The position numbers and the translations under genes were made by a program. This document shows, one piece after another, positions 7,806 to 15,793 of a stretch of 64,000 nt of DNA. The DNA is from Amphritea pacifica (GTDB lineage: Bacteria > Pseudomonadota > Gammaproteobacteria > Pseudomonadales > Balneatricaceae). The stretch is from NCBI RefSeq assembly GCF_016924145.1, contig NZ_JAFFZO010000014.1:1-64000 (forward strand). Direction: 5' to 3'. How positions within the stretch are numbered: the stretch's first letter is position 1; each line of letters starts with the position of its first letter. The notes beneath the pieces were generated by a model that did not search any database, was not told the DNA's origin, and worked only from the letters and a program-made list of their open reading frames with translations.

Positions 7806-7888
7806 GCAGGGGAGTCGGCTAGATGATTATCAGGTCTTGCATTTTGCAGGGGGAAGGAAACAGGGTTTAGCTCTTGTGCAAAACTCAA
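7806..7888. repeat. 83-85 bp dispersed repeat, copy 2
   Basis: Nearly identical to 755-839, including the TTTTGCA/TGCAAAA stem arms. Here no IS110 coding sequence is adjacent; it starts 14 bp after the exonuclease stop codon. It may be a solo IS end left by deletion, or an independent repeat. Confidence 0.6.
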
Positions 7889-8277
7889 GCCCCTTTTTAC
7901 CATGTGCGCACGGCTCAGACGAAAGATCGTTCCGAAGCAACATAAGACGGCCTTGCACACCTTTTATGCGTGGATTAAAGACAATCGCCATCGGTGACTG
8001 GATCACTGGATGCCACACCTGAAGCGCAGGATTATCAGCTTCAGGAACGACTAAGGGTTACCGGACAACAGCCGGAGTGTGGGGCGCATCTACGGTCATC
8101 TACTCAACAGTTTATATCTCTGGTTCAACCGGCGAAGTGGCCGGAAAAGTTATCCGTGGTCAGGGATGAAGGAGATGTTAAGATAATTTGGAATCCAGCC
8201 CATGCGAGTGAGTAAAAGATTGTTAGCCGTGGACTGGTTTACAGAGGGGCTGTGTTGTACACGGGCAAGGATATTAT
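7889..8277. other. Interval without a recognisable gene
   Basis: Between the dispersed repeat and the second intron tail no family-supported reading frame is seen. Short open stretches (for example 7994-8215 on the plus strand) show no recognisable domain or convincing ribosome site. The DNA is probably debris from mobile elements, with the last part possibly belonging to the degraded intron that ends near 8352. Confidence 0.4.
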
Positions 8278-8352
8278 TGAAGAGCCTGATGCGGTAATTC
8301 CGCAGGTCCGGATCTGTGTGGGGTCGTCTCGGTAAGGGGGGCTACCACGACT
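8278..8352 (+). mobile_element. Group II intron 3' tail (domain V/VI), type 2
   Basis: GAGCCTGATGCGGTAATTCC followed by GCAGGTCCGGATCTGTG closely follows the domain V of bacterial group II introns, with a GCGG(UAAU)UCCGC upper stem and the AGC catalytic triad region in GAGCC. It is followed by a GC-rich domain VI-like segment ending CTACCACGAC. No reverse-transcriptase ORF lies upstream, so this is a 3' remnant. It differs in sequence from the tail at 873-955, so two intron lineages are represented. Confidence 0.65.
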
Positions 8353-8387
8353 GTGTGCCCAATCTACAGGTAATGGAGGGACACTTT

Positions 8388-8789
8388 ATGGCTGATTACT
8401 TTGGATCTTGTCTGTGTGGCACCGCGAAATTTAAGGTGCAAGGGGACTTCGACAGCTTTTTCTTGTGTCATTGTCAGCATTGCCAAAAAGATACGGGCTC
8501 TGCTCATGCGGCAAATCTTATCTCACAGTCAGCTAAATTGATCTGGCAGTCGGGTGCAGATGCTGTGACTTCCTTTATGCTTCCGGGCACTCGTCACAAC
8601 AAAAGCTTTTGTAAGTTGTGTGGTTCGGCATTGCCAAGCACTCAGATCGCAGGTTTACTCGTCGTTCCCGCAGGGTGTTTGGACACCGAAATCTCTATGT
8701 TACCAACTGCACACATCTTCTCATCCAGCAAAGCTGCTTGGGATGATGTGTCAGGGGACTTGCCAAAATACGAGGGACTGCCAGAGTGA
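8388..8789 (+). CDS. GFA-family (glutathione-dependent formaldehyde-activating-like) protein
   Basis: A 133-residue zinc-binding GFA/CENP-V domain protein. Zn ligands are visible as CLCGTAKF (CxCG), CHCQHC and CKLCGS; the FLCHCQHCQKDTGSAHAAN motif is typical. The start at 8388 has a GGAGGG site six bases upstream. GFA proteins may bind S-hydroxymethylglutathione, but most are unassigned. The gene starts 35 bp after the intron tail and ends before an attC-like hairpin, and this family is common in integron cassettes. Confidence 0.85.
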   Translation: MADYFGSCLCGTAKFKVQGDFDSFFLCHCQHCQKDTGSAHAANLISQSAKLIWQSGADAVTSFMLPGTRHNKSFCKLCGSALPSTQIAGLLVVPAGCLDTEISMLPTAHIFSSSKAAWDDVSGDLPKYEGLPE

Positions 8790-8800
8790 GCTACTATCAC

Positions 8801-8870
8801 ATAACAGCTGACTGTTGGCGGACGCCGCTCACTGCGCTCCGGCACGCCGCAAAGCCAAGCGTTGAAGCTG
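8801..8870. repeat. attC-like imperfect palindrome
   Basis: After the GFA stop codon, ACATAAC is followed by TGTTGGCGGACGCCGCTC, an inverted GC-rich half, and CCAAGCGTTGAAGC. The nested AAC/GTT and TTGG/CCAA pairs resemble the R''-L''...L'-R' plan of an integron attC site. Both core sites deviate by one base from the RYYYAAC and GTTRRRY consensus. No integrase is in the window. Confidence 0.35.
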
Positions 8871-8925
8871 TGCGTGACGCTCACTCGTAACGATCGCCTC
8901 ATATTCGTTTCCACATGAGGCGCAC

Positions 8926-9276
8926 TTGGCGAAGGCCGGGCTGGATGCTGAAGGCATACCGGTATTTGTCGCAGAGGAATATAGGGTGAATATGCAGTGG
9001 CGCTATTCGAATGCGCTCGGCGGGGTAAAAATTCAGGTGCTGTTACGCTTTGCGAAACAGGCTAAAACCATTTTGGCGCAAGACTATTCCGCACTTCTGA
9101 AAGATGAGTTTGGCAAGGAGCAGGTCGTTTGCCCCAAATGCGCCAGCACGGACATCGGGCCATTTACCAGAGGGAAAAGACCCGCATTTGTTGTCTTGCT
9201 ATTGCCCGGGTTTCCTCTTTTCCTTTACCGGCATGGAACAAGGTGCAAATCATGTGGCCACTTCAGTCGAACATAA
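8926..9276 (+). CDS. DUF2007-like/zinc-ribbon protein, start unclear
   Basis: The frame contains EAHLAKAGLDAEGIPVFVAE and YSNALGGVKIQVL, typical of the DUF2007 putative signal-transducing domain, then a C-terminal zinc ribbon (CPKC ... CKSCGH) and a hydrophobic segment. Homology extends upstream in the same frame to about 8884 (VTIASYSFPHEAH), but no ATG, GTG or TTG exists there before an in-frame TGA at 8878; only TTG 8926 and ATG 8992 are available. The native start is therefore missing or unusual, perhaps removed by recombination at the adjacent attC-like sequence. It may be a pseudogene. Confidence 0.6.
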   Translation: MAKAGLDAEGIPVFVAEEYRVNMQWRYSNALGGVKIQVLLRFAKQAKTILAQDYSALLKDEFGKEQVVCPKCASTDIGPFTRGKRPAFVVLLLPGFPLFLYRHGTRCKSCGHFSRT

Positions 9277-9277
9277 C

Positions 9278-9345
9278 TATCGGCTTCAAACCCTGCAAAT
9301 AGGGCGCGGCTGCTTATTGCGGGCGCCTGAGCCGAACCGTTACTA
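9278..9345. repeat. Second attC-like imperfect palindrome
   Basis: Following the DUF2007 gene, the left side has ACATAAC (overlapping its TAA stop), then CGGCTTC; the right side has GAGCCGAACCGTTAC. AAC/GTT and CGGCT/AGCCG pair with unequal spacers. It shares the ACATAAC left edge with the site at 8801-8870. The right core, GTTACTA, fits the integron consensus poorly, so this is a tentative call. Confidence 0.25.
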
Positions 9346-9369
9346 TGACTCTTGGGAGTTCATCCGGGA

Positions 9370-9711
9370 ATGAGAATGAAAGAAAAACTTAATGAAATTC
9401 GAGCGAAGCTTCTGAGCACAGATTATCCTCAATGGCGTAATCTGCTTTCTTGCGTGGTTCTGATCGCTCTGTCTACGGGCGCTGTATTGTCCTGGTGGTA
9501 CGCCTATTACACGCTTCCGGAGACGGCGTGCCACGAAGGCTTTCTCCTCTTTTCGGTGTTGTGGCTGGCTGTTCAGTGGGTCGTCATTGGCTATTTGTAT
9601 TGGTATCGGGATATCCCCGCATTTGCCCGGAATGCTCTAAAACTGTTAATTCTGGTCGCTAATATCTGGTTCGGGCTTTTTATTTTTTCACTCCAGCCAT
9701 GTATCTCATAG
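9370..9711 (+). CDS. Small hypothetical membrane protein
   Basis: A 113-residue protein starting MRMKEKLNEIRAKLL with three predicted membrane segments: about residues 25-45 (LLSCVVLIALSTGAVLSWWY), 58-80 (LLFSVLWLAVQWVVIGYLYW) and 90-110 (ALKLLILVANIWFGLFIFSL). No family recognised. The start at 9370 is chosen over the TTG at 9352; neither has a strong ribosome site. It is the third same-strand single-gene unit after the GFA and DUF2007 genes. Confidence 0.55.
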   Translation: MRMKEKLNEIRAKLLSTDYPQWRNLLSCVVLIALSTGAVLSWWYAYYTLPETACHEGFLLFSVLWLAVQWVVIGYLYWYRDIPAFARNALKLLILVANIWFGLFIFSLQPCIS

Positions 9712-9787
9712 CAAAACCACGTATGAACCGCCCCGGGGTCAATAGACTCTGGCAGCAAAGCGGTCTCTGCTTTGGCTGTATGCCTTA

Positions 9788-9928
9788 ATGAAGAAAGGGG
9801 ATGGTCGTCTTATCCTAGACGTTACCCCTGATTGGGCGTCTGGTGAGCTGTCGGGTTTAAGCGGGAAAATGACCATCAATATTAAAGCAGGTCAGCATCT
9901 CTGCGAATTTGAGTGTGAGCTGATATAA
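9788..9928 (+). pseudogene. Short ORF, probable C-terminal remnant
   Basis: A 46-codon frame, MKKGDGRLILDVTPDWASGE to LCEFECELI, that remains open upstream to a stop at 9743. The composition (GxLSGxxGxMTI...GQHxxEFExEL) looks like the beta-rich C-terminal end of a larger protein. No good ribosome site is seen. Parent family not identified. Confidence 0.35.
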
Positions 9929-10265
9929 CATCAGGCCCTGGCAATACCCGTGGGTGATATACAAAGAGTTTATCTATTTGGAACTGGGCAGGTGCCAGAG
10001 CAGGAATCAACGTATGTGAACGTTATTGCTGTAATGCGGGTATGGGCTACGCGTGATCGCGTAGTCTGAGATCTGTCGGATCAGATTTTCCGGATTTTTG
10101 GTGCTGCGTCTCAAACAGTACCAGGGCCGGTACCGCACGGCACGACTGGGGGACAATGTTAGCCCATTTAAGGAAATGCAAATTAAGCCTGAGTTAGCTA
10201 TCCTGACTTAAAAAACCAAGTCAGGTGTATACGAAATTATTCCGCCGCATGAATAAGGAAATAAC
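9929..10265. other. Non-coding interval with a perfect hairpin
   Basis: No convincing gene is seen before the phosphoesterase. A perfect hairpin, CTACGCG-TGAT-CGCGTAG, lies at 10047-10064. A translatable stretch just upstream (YVNVIAVMRVWATRD) may be another gene fragment. The interval looks like decayed accessory DNA. Confidence 0.4.
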
Positions 10266-11405
10266 ATGCATATAATCCGTTCGGCTTTTATCCTCTCCAT
10301 CCTGATCGCACTATGGATCACCCCTATTACCGCCAGTGCGCGGGAGCTGATCGCCAGTTTCGTCTATGTCGGCTGCAACCGGGTCGGTTTCGGAGCGACC
10401 GATCCGGCACCGAGTACGGCCAATGTGGCGCAGTTGAAGCAGACCCTTGCTGATATCGGGGCGCTGCCGCTGAAGCCCGACTACTTCTTTTTTGTCGGCG
10501 ATATGGTGTTGGGAATGCAGGCCGATGGCGGTAAGACGCTGGCAACTGAGCTGGATGCCTGGAAAGCACTTGTGGATGAAACCGGGTTCGCCACGAGTGG
10601 TATCGAGCTGTTGCCAATTGTGGGTAACCATGAAGCCGATGCGTCAACGCAGATCAGCGATGGTCGTTACGTGGAATATCCGGATGCGGCCAACCTGTCC
10701 GCTTGGGTGAACTGGCTGAATATCCATGATCTTGCCAAGGCGCACAATGGCCCCGCAGGACCGGTGGAGCTGAAAAGAGACCTGCTGGCGGAAGACAACA
10801 ACCAGAGCCAGACTTACTCCTTCGATGATCTAAGCACCGGTGTTCACTACCTGCTGTTGAACACCGATTCGCTGTCGACCGTTCCCAATCCGAGCCTGCC
10901 GGGCAAAACGGTAGCAAGCTGGGTTCCGCTGCACTGGGTGGAGAGGGATTTCGCCAGGGCGGAACAGAATCCGCAGATTAAAAGGATTGTGGTGCTGGCT
11001 CATAAACCGCTGGTGCTGGATAACCCGGGACCGCACGATGTGGTCTATGACACCGCGCCCTATACGCTGGGCAATAAGTTGCTGACCCTGTTCAGCAACT
11101 CAGCGAAATTCGCCGGATATTTCGCCGCCCATGCCCATGAATGGCTCTACACCGACAAACTCGGGCCGAAGCATAATGTAACTCAGGTGATCGCCGGCAA
11201 TGGCGGCAGTCAGCTGGAGAGCAGCTGGAATCCTGCTGGCGGGGCCTACTTTGGCTTCACCCGGGTTAATCTTTACGATGACAACACGGTTGGGGTTGTC
11301 TCCTATACCCGACCGGCGCCGACTCCGTATGACGCCACGGGCGCACAACCGGCGGCAAAAGCTTCGCCGGAAATCTTCTTTTCCGTCGCAGGGGGAGGGG
11401 ACTAG
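10266..11405 (+). CDS. Secreted calcineurin-like metallophosphoesterase
   Basis: A 379-residue protein with an N-terminal signal peptide (about residues 1-24, cleavage near TASA-REL). Metal-binding motifs of the calcineurin-like fold are seen: FFFVGDMV (GD), PIVGNHEAD (GNHE), VVLAHKPLV (H) and FAAHAHEW (HxH). The usual first D-x-H motif is not evident; the corresponding strand reads FVYVGCNR. Probably a periplasmic phosphatase or phosphodiesterase, substrate unknown. It stands alone, with gene-poor intervals on both sides. Confidence 0.8.
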   Translation: MHIIRSAFILSILIALWITPITASARELIASFVYVGCNRVGFGATDPAPSTANVAQLKQTLADIGALPLKPDYFFFVGDMVLGMQADGGKTLATELDAWKALVDETGFATSGIELLPIVGNHEADASTQISDGRYVEYPDAANLSAWVNWLNIHDLAKAHNGPAGPVELKRDLLAEDNNQSQTYSFDDLSTGVHYLLLNTDSLSTVPNPSLPGKTVASWVPLHWVERDFARAEQNPQIKRIVVLAHKPLVLDNPGPHDVVYDTAPYTLGNKLLTLFSNSAKFAGYFAAHAHEWLYTDKLGPKHNVTQVIAGNGGSQLESSWNPAGGAYFGFTRVNLYDDNTVGVVSYTRPAPTPYDATGAQPAAKASPEIFFSVAGGGD

Positions 11406-11782
11406 GATCACGACCTCCGTCGTTCAGTTGCGATGGAATTGGGGGCCGTGTAACAAATATAGTTTTACACTGGCTTTGTTGAGGGCTCGGTTCGAATAAG
11501 GAGATCTCGTGAGCATCAGAACAGGGGCAGGTTTTTTTCAGCTGGACAGTCTATCTGATATTTTTTTGTATCGGCATGAAATATGTTGTCGATAGTTATC
11601 TCGAAACATCCGATATTGAGTGGATACCGCAACTTGCGAGAGTGGTCGTTGGGTTAATCTTTGCAAGTGATTTGCCATCCATTCCAGCTACTGACGTTTC
11701 AAAAAGCGCCGGGGATACCACAGGTACAGACCCAGAATATCCCGGCATACAAGATTTCCCCCCGGCACTGAGAAGGAAACCC
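11406..11782. other. Interval with a short decayed reading frame
   Basis: A GTG at 11509 preceded by AAGGAG opens a 28-codon frame (VSIRTGAGFFQLDSLSDIFL...) that stops at 11595. A second frame open from 11576 continues into the acetyltransferase gene. The pattern suggests the 5' end of a lost or frameshifted gene. GGGGATACCACAGG at 11711-11724 matches the flank of the palindromic repeat at 102-204. Confidence 0.35.
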
Positions 11783-12634
11783 ATGAAAAACGATAACTAT
11801 ACGATCCGAACAATGAACCGGAACGAAGTCGACATTGCCATTGAGTGGGCCGCAAAAGAAGGCTGGAATCCAGGCCTGCATGATGCTGATTGTTATCTGT
11901 CAGCTGATCAGAATGGTTTTCTCATGGGCTTTCTTGGTGATGAACCTATCGCTTCAATCTCGGTGATCAGGTACAACGATGCGTTTAGCTTTCTTGGGTT
12001 CTACATTGTCAAACCGGAATACCGTGGCAAAGGCTATGGGATTCAAATCTGGAACGCGGGGCTTAAATACCTTGAAGGCGTTAACATCGGTCTCGATGGT
12101 GTGGTGACCCAGCAAGAAAACTACACAAAGTCTGGTTTTAAGCTAGCCTATCGCAATATCCGCTACGAAGGGGTGGGTGGCGGCGAGCAGCCCAAAAACG
12201 CGGAGATTGTAGAACTCTCCACGCTGCCTTTCGAAACCATTGATCACTATGATCAGCCATTTTTCCCCGCAGACAGGTCGCAGTTTACCCAGGCATGGAT
12301 CACCCAGCCTGAGAGTCATGCGTTGGGCATCATGCAGAATGGCCAACTGGCGGGCTATGGTGTTATACGCAAATGCCGCAACGGTTATAAAATTGGCCCT
12401 TTGTATGCGGACAACCCCGAATTGGCCGAATCTCTTTTTCTGGCCTTAAAATCCAGAACACGTTCATCGGAACCGGTTTTCCTTGATACACCCGATAGCA
12501 ATCCTGCGGCTGTTGCTTTGGCTGAGAAAAATAATATGAGCGCCTCATTTGAAACGGCCAGAATGTATACGGGCGATTTTCCTGAAACGCCGATATGGCG
12601 TCTTTTTGGTGTGACATCTTTTGAGATCGGGTGA
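11783..12634 (+). CDS. GNAT-family N-acetyltransferase with two domains
   Basis: A 283-residue protein. The N-terminal GNAT fold (residues 1-140) has the acetyl-CoA-binding signature in YIVKPEYRGKGYGIQIWN (R/Q-x-x-G-x-G/A). The C-terminal half (about 160-283, LAGYGVIRKCRNGYKIGPLYADN) matches the acetyltransf_18-type second domain of YitH/HPA2-like proteins. The start at 11783 has GAAGGAAAC upstream and gives MKNDNYTIRTMN; the longer open frame from 11576 lacks family similarity. Substrate unknown. It converges on the TetR gene. Confidence 0.85.
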   Translation: MKNDNYTIRTMNRNEVDIAIEWAAKEGWNPGLHDADCYLSADQNGFLMGFLGDEPIASISVIRYNDAFSFLGFYIVKPEYRGKGYGIQIWNAGLKYLEGVNIGLDGVVTQQENYTKSGFKLAYRNIRYEGVGGGEQPKNAEIVELSTLPFETIDHYDQPFFPADRSQFTQAWITQPESHALGIMQNGQLAGYGVIRKCRNGYKIGPLYADNPELAESLFLALKSRTRSSEPVFLDTPDSNPAAVALAEKNNMSASFETARMYTGDFPETPIWRLFGVTSFEIG

Positions 12635-12642
12635 GAGAGGCA

Positions 12643-13191
12643 TTATGGAATCAATACGGCGATGATGTGATCGACGGCCTTCAGTGCGTTCTCGGGTGTG
12701 GTGTCGTATTGTGCATGGATAATCGCGCCGTCTATGGCAACGGCCAGTGCATTTATCAGCTCGTCACGATGAGTCGATTGCGGCACTAACTCAGAAATGA
12801 CCTGAATCATGTGCTGCTTATGATGGCGGGTAATTTCGCAGACCTCCGGTAACTCATTCGCCAGTTCGCCGACGGAATTGATAAACGCACAGCCTCTGAA
12901 TTGCTCACTGTGAAACCACTCAGCCAGGGCGGGGACAATCGCATGAATGTCCTGACCATGTCGTTCCAGTGCGCCCTTAAACCATGAGATCCAGCGTTGA
13001 TGCCGGTATTCCAGAAAGGCCCGGATCAGATCATTTTTGCTTGGAAAGTGGCGATAGAAGGTGACCTTGGCTACGCCTGATTCCGCGATAATCCGATCTA
13101 TTCCTGTAGCCCTGATGCCATAGAGATAGAAAAGGTCGTGGGCAGAGGTCAGGATGCGGTCGCGGGCGGGTATTTTTTTAATGGGTTGCAT
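12643..13191 (-). CDS. TetR-family transcriptional regulator
   Basis: A 182-residue TetR repressor. The HTH is at residues 10-55 (RDRILTSAHDLFYLYGIRATGIDRIIAESGVAKVTFYRHFPSKNDL), followed by the helical ligand-binding domain. The start at 13191 (MQPIKKIPARDRIL) is chosen because the longer open frame runs through two operator palindromes. The gene diverges from the DUF1348 gene at 13301; the pair of operators between them implies autoregulation and control of that gene. Confidence 0.88.
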   Translation of the reverse strand: MQPIKKIPARDRILTSAHDLFYLYGIRATGIDRIIAESGVAKVTFYRHFPSKNDLIRAFLEYRHQRWISWFKGALERHGQDIHAIVPALAEWFHSEQFRGCAFINSVGELANELPEVCEITRHHKQHMIQVISELVPQSTHRDELINALAVAIDGAIIHAQYDTTPENALKAVDHIIAVLIP

Positions 13192-13201
13192 TGGCACATT
13201 A

Positions 13202-13217
13202 TAGACAGACCTGTCTA
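13202..13217. promoter_or_regulatory. TetR operator 1
   Basis: TAGACAGACCTGTCTA has perfect 7-bp arms around a 2-bp centre, 11 bp upstream of the TetR start codon. It shares the half-site TAGACAG with operator 2. Confidence 0.75.
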
Positions 13218-13240
13218 CCTTGTGTAGTCTTCTGTTTGCG

Positions 13241-13260
13241 GGTAGACAGATCTGTCTACC
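13241..13260. promoter_or_regulatory. TetR operator 2 (perfect 20-bp palindrome)
   Basis: GGTAGACAGATCTGTCTACC is a perfect 20-bp palindrome, 41 bp upstream of the DUF1348 gene at 13301. Its centre is 41 bp from that of operator 1, about four helical turns, so two dimers could bind the same DNA face. The TAGAC half-site is used by several TetR-type electrophile sensors. Confidence 0.8.
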
Positions 13261-13300
13261 TGAGTACAGGAAAAGTGCATAAAGAGTGCAGGAGATCATT

Positions 13301-13768
13301 ATGGAAAAGAAATTACCTTTACCCCCATTTAATCCCGAAACGGCTGCTAAAAAAGTCCGGATGGCCGAAGATGCCTGGAATTCCCGCGATCCGGATCGGG
13401 TTGTACAGGTCTATACAGAAGATACCGTCTGGAGAAATCGGGCAGAATTTCCTGAGGGGCGTGAGCAGGTCCATCAGTTTTTGCAGCGTAAATGGGCCCG
13501 TGAATCAGAATATCGTTTAATCAAAGAACTATGGAGTTTCACGGAAAATCGAATCGCAGTTCGGTTTGCATATGAATGGCATGATGACTCCGGTCAGTGG
13601 TTTCGTTCGTATGGTAACGAAAACTGGGAGTTTAATGAGTCAGGCTATATGCAGCGACGTTTTGCGAGCATTAACGATTTACCGATCAAAGAGACTGAGC
13701 GGAAGTTTCACTGGCCATTGGGTCGCAGGCCGGATGACCACCCCGGATTGAGTGAGCTCGGCTTGTAA
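13301..13768 (+). CDS. DUF1348 / NTF2-like protein, second copy
   Basis: A 155-residue paralogue of the protein at 6103-6567, with the same landmarks: [53 protein letters not shown] and [19 protein letters not shown]. The start at 13301 follows GCAGGAG. It is divergent from the TetR regulator, with two palindromic operators between, so it is very probably induced by that regulator's ligand. Biochemical role not established. Confidence 0.87.
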   Translation: MEKKLPLPPFNPETAAKKVRMAEDAWNSRDPDRVVQVYTEDTVWRNRAEFPEGREQVHQFLQRKWARESEYRLIKELWSFTENRIAVRFAYEWHDDSGQWFRSYGNENWEFNESGYMQRRFASINDLPIKETERKFHWPLGRRPDDHPGLSELGL

Positions 13769-13905
13769 CGCACGGGAATTATCATCATCCCCGGTTGACT
13801 CAAAAGCCGCGGCGCGATTTTCGCGTTGGCTGATGTGAAGTGTGAGCATAAATTGATGACAGAGGGCAAGCCGGTCGCCCCCTGCCTGGGGTTATCAGGG
13901 ATTTG

Positions 13906-14805
13906 TTACCAGGGGTGGGCTGAGAGGTAATCTTCTAAGTAGTCTATTAATGCCCGGACATTCGGTGACAGGTGTTTTCTGGACGAATACAAAGCATAAA
14001 CAGACAGGTCTTTCGGTTTCCATTCGGGCAGAAGGTGGTGCAGTCGGCCTTCTTTTATATATCGATTCGCTAAATAAGTCGGTTGCAGGCTAATGCCCAT
14101 GCCATTTAAGGTGGCGTGCATTAACGCTGTTGCTTCGTTAATCGTTACACGGCAGTGTACCGATACCGATTCGAACTGTTCATTCTGAGACAGATGCCAG
14201 ATGTGACGCTCGAAGTTTTTATAACCTAAACACTCGTAGTTGATTAAGTCTTGTGGGTGTTGAATCTCGCTTGGTGTTTTACACGCTTTCTCAAGATACG
14301 CCGGTGATGCCACCAATACTGATTCACACACCGCTATCGGTTTACCGATTAATTGAGGGTCTGGGTTTGAGGCGATTCGCAGGGCCAGATCAATACGTTT
14401 CTCTGTTAAGTCTGCGGTACTGTCCTCTAAATCAATATCAATACTGATTTTAGGGTGCTGCGCCATAAAACTCTGAATCGCGGGCATCAGTTGAGAATAA
14501 CCGAACGACACACTGGCGGTGATGCGAAGCAAGCCTGATAATTCTTCGCCCGTATTGGCAAGAGTGGTAATGTTGTCCGCCTGTTCTATCCATCGTTCGA
14601 CATCTTTTAAGCACGCTTCTCCGGCACTGGTCAGCGATATTTTACGGGTTGTCCGATGTAACAAACGGACTTTCAGCCAGTCTTCCATCGCTTCTATATA
14701 ACGTGTCACCATGGGGCGCGACATAGCTAAACGCTCAGACGTACGGGTAAAACTGCGTGATTCCGCGACGTCGATAAATACCTGAGCGGCGATCACCCGA
14801 TCCAT
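13906..14805 (-). CDS. LysR-family transcriptional regulator
   Basis: A 299-residue LysR protein. The HTH occupies residues 1-60 (MDRVIAAQVFIDVAESRSFTRTSERLAMSRPMVTRYIEAME, RLLHRTTRKISLT) and the effector-binding domain follows. It diverges from the MBL-fold gene at 14927. The 120-bp spacer holds TGAAC (14821-14825) and GTTCA (14844-14848), a possible operator. It probably controls the MBL-fold/DsbA-like gene pair. Confidence 0.88.
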   Translation of the reverse strand: MDRVIAAQVFIDVAESRSFTRTSERLAMSRPMVTRYIEAMEDWLKVRLLHRTTRKISLTSAGEACLKDVERWIEQADNITTLANTGEELSGLLRITASVSFGYSQLMPAIQSFMAQHPKISIDIDLEDSTADLTEKRIDLALRIASNPDPQLIGKPIAVCESVLVASPAYLEKACKTPSEIQHPQDLINYECLGYKNFERHIWHLSQNEQFESVSVHCRVTINEATALMHATLNGMGISLQPTYLANRYIKEGRLHHLLPEWKPKDLSVYALYSSRKHLSPNVRALIDYLEDYLSAHPW

Positions 14806-14820
14806 TATCTTCTCCTTATT

Positions 14821-14848
14821 TGAACGATATATGAAATAATAATGTTCA
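14821..14848. promoter_or_regulatory. Candidate LysR operator
   Basis: TGAAC and GTTCA form inverted half-sites 18 bp apart in an AT-rich stretch between the divergent LysR and MBL-fold genes. The length suits a LysR regulatory site, but the arms are short. Confidence 0.35.
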
Positions 14849-14926
14849 TTTTTATCTATTTTTTCGGTCAGATCAATTCTCTATTATGAGTCTACGCTCA
14901 CCATCGAGCCTTTACCGGAGAAACAG

Positions 14927-15793
14927 ATGAAAAAACTTATCACGCTGGTCGCCTCGACCCTGATCACATTCTCAGCTTTTGCTGCAGACAAGGCACCATT
15001 AACCCTGGATGTATATAACGCCGAAGCCAGTAGTTTTAGCGTGACGTCTACCGTGGTGTATGGTGATACGGAAGCGATGGTTATCGATTCCGGTTTTACC
15101 AAAGCGGATGCTCTGCGCATTGCCGCAAAAGTATTAGATTCGGGCAAAGCACTTAAAACCATTTTTATCAGCCAGGCAGACCCTGATTATTACTTTGGTG
15201 CAGAGACTCTGCACAAAATCTTCCCTGATGCCGAGATCATTACGACACCTGCGGTCAAAAAAGTAATAGAGAAGAAGCTGGCTGGAAAAGTGGCTTTCTG
15301 GGGCCCTAAAATGGGCAATAACGCACCTTTGAAGCCAATCGTGCCCGCTGTGTACAATCAATCCACACTGACTGTCGATGGCCATGTCATTGAAATCCGT
15401 GGTACCGAAGGTGTATTGGCTCACCGTCCATACTTATGGATCCCTGAAAATAAAGCGATTCTGGGTAACGTCGCCATATTTGGCAATATTCACCTGTGGA
15501 TGGCTGATGCGCAATCTGACCAATCCCAGGCTGCCTGGGTAACGCAATTAAAAGAGATGTTGGCGCTCAGGCCAGCAGTTGTGATTCCAGGCCATATGAC
15601 AGCCGATACGACGGCTGATTCAAGTGCTATTACTTACACGATGAACTACATCACTGACTTCCAGCATGCGAAGCAAGAAAGCCAGAGCAGCGCTGAGCTT
15701 ATTCAGGTGATGACTGCGAAATACCCGAATGCTAAAGGTGCTTTGAATCTGAACATCGCCGCAAAAGTGCATAAGGGAGAAATGCAATGGTAA
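14927..15793 (+). CDS. Periplasmic metallo-beta-lactamase-fold protein with degenerate metal motif
   Basis: A 288-residue protein with a signal peptide (MKKLITLVASTLITFSAFAA-DK). The MBL fold is recognisable by TVVYGDTEAMVIDSGFTKADA, by VLAHRPYLWIPENKAILGNVAIFG and by VVIPGHM. The canonical zinc motif HxHxDH is replaced by SQADPDYYFG: only the Asp remains, with Gln, Asp and Tyr at the His positions. Hydrolytic zinc chemistry is therefore doubtful. The 3' end overlaps the DsbA-like gene by 7 bp, implying coupled translation; a LysR gene is divergent upstream. Confidence 0.78.
   Translation: MKKLITLVASTLITFSAFAADKAPLTLDVYNAEASSFSVTSTVVYGDTEAMVIDSGFTKADALRIAAKVLDSGKALKTIFISQADPDYYFGAETLHKIFPDAEIITTPAVKKVIEKKLAGKVAFWGPKMGNNAPLKPIVPAVYNQSTLTVDGHVIEIRGTEGVLAHRPYLWIPENKAILGNVAIFGNIHLWMADAQSDQSQAAWVTQLKEMLALRPAVVIPGHMTADTTADSSAITYTMNYITDFQHAKQESQSSAELIQVMTAKYPNAKGALNLNIAAKVHKGEMQW

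Noticed and set aside
13769-13905. Short interval after the second DUF1348 gene as an RNA gene
   Set aside because: No stable conserved structure or promoter could be recognised.
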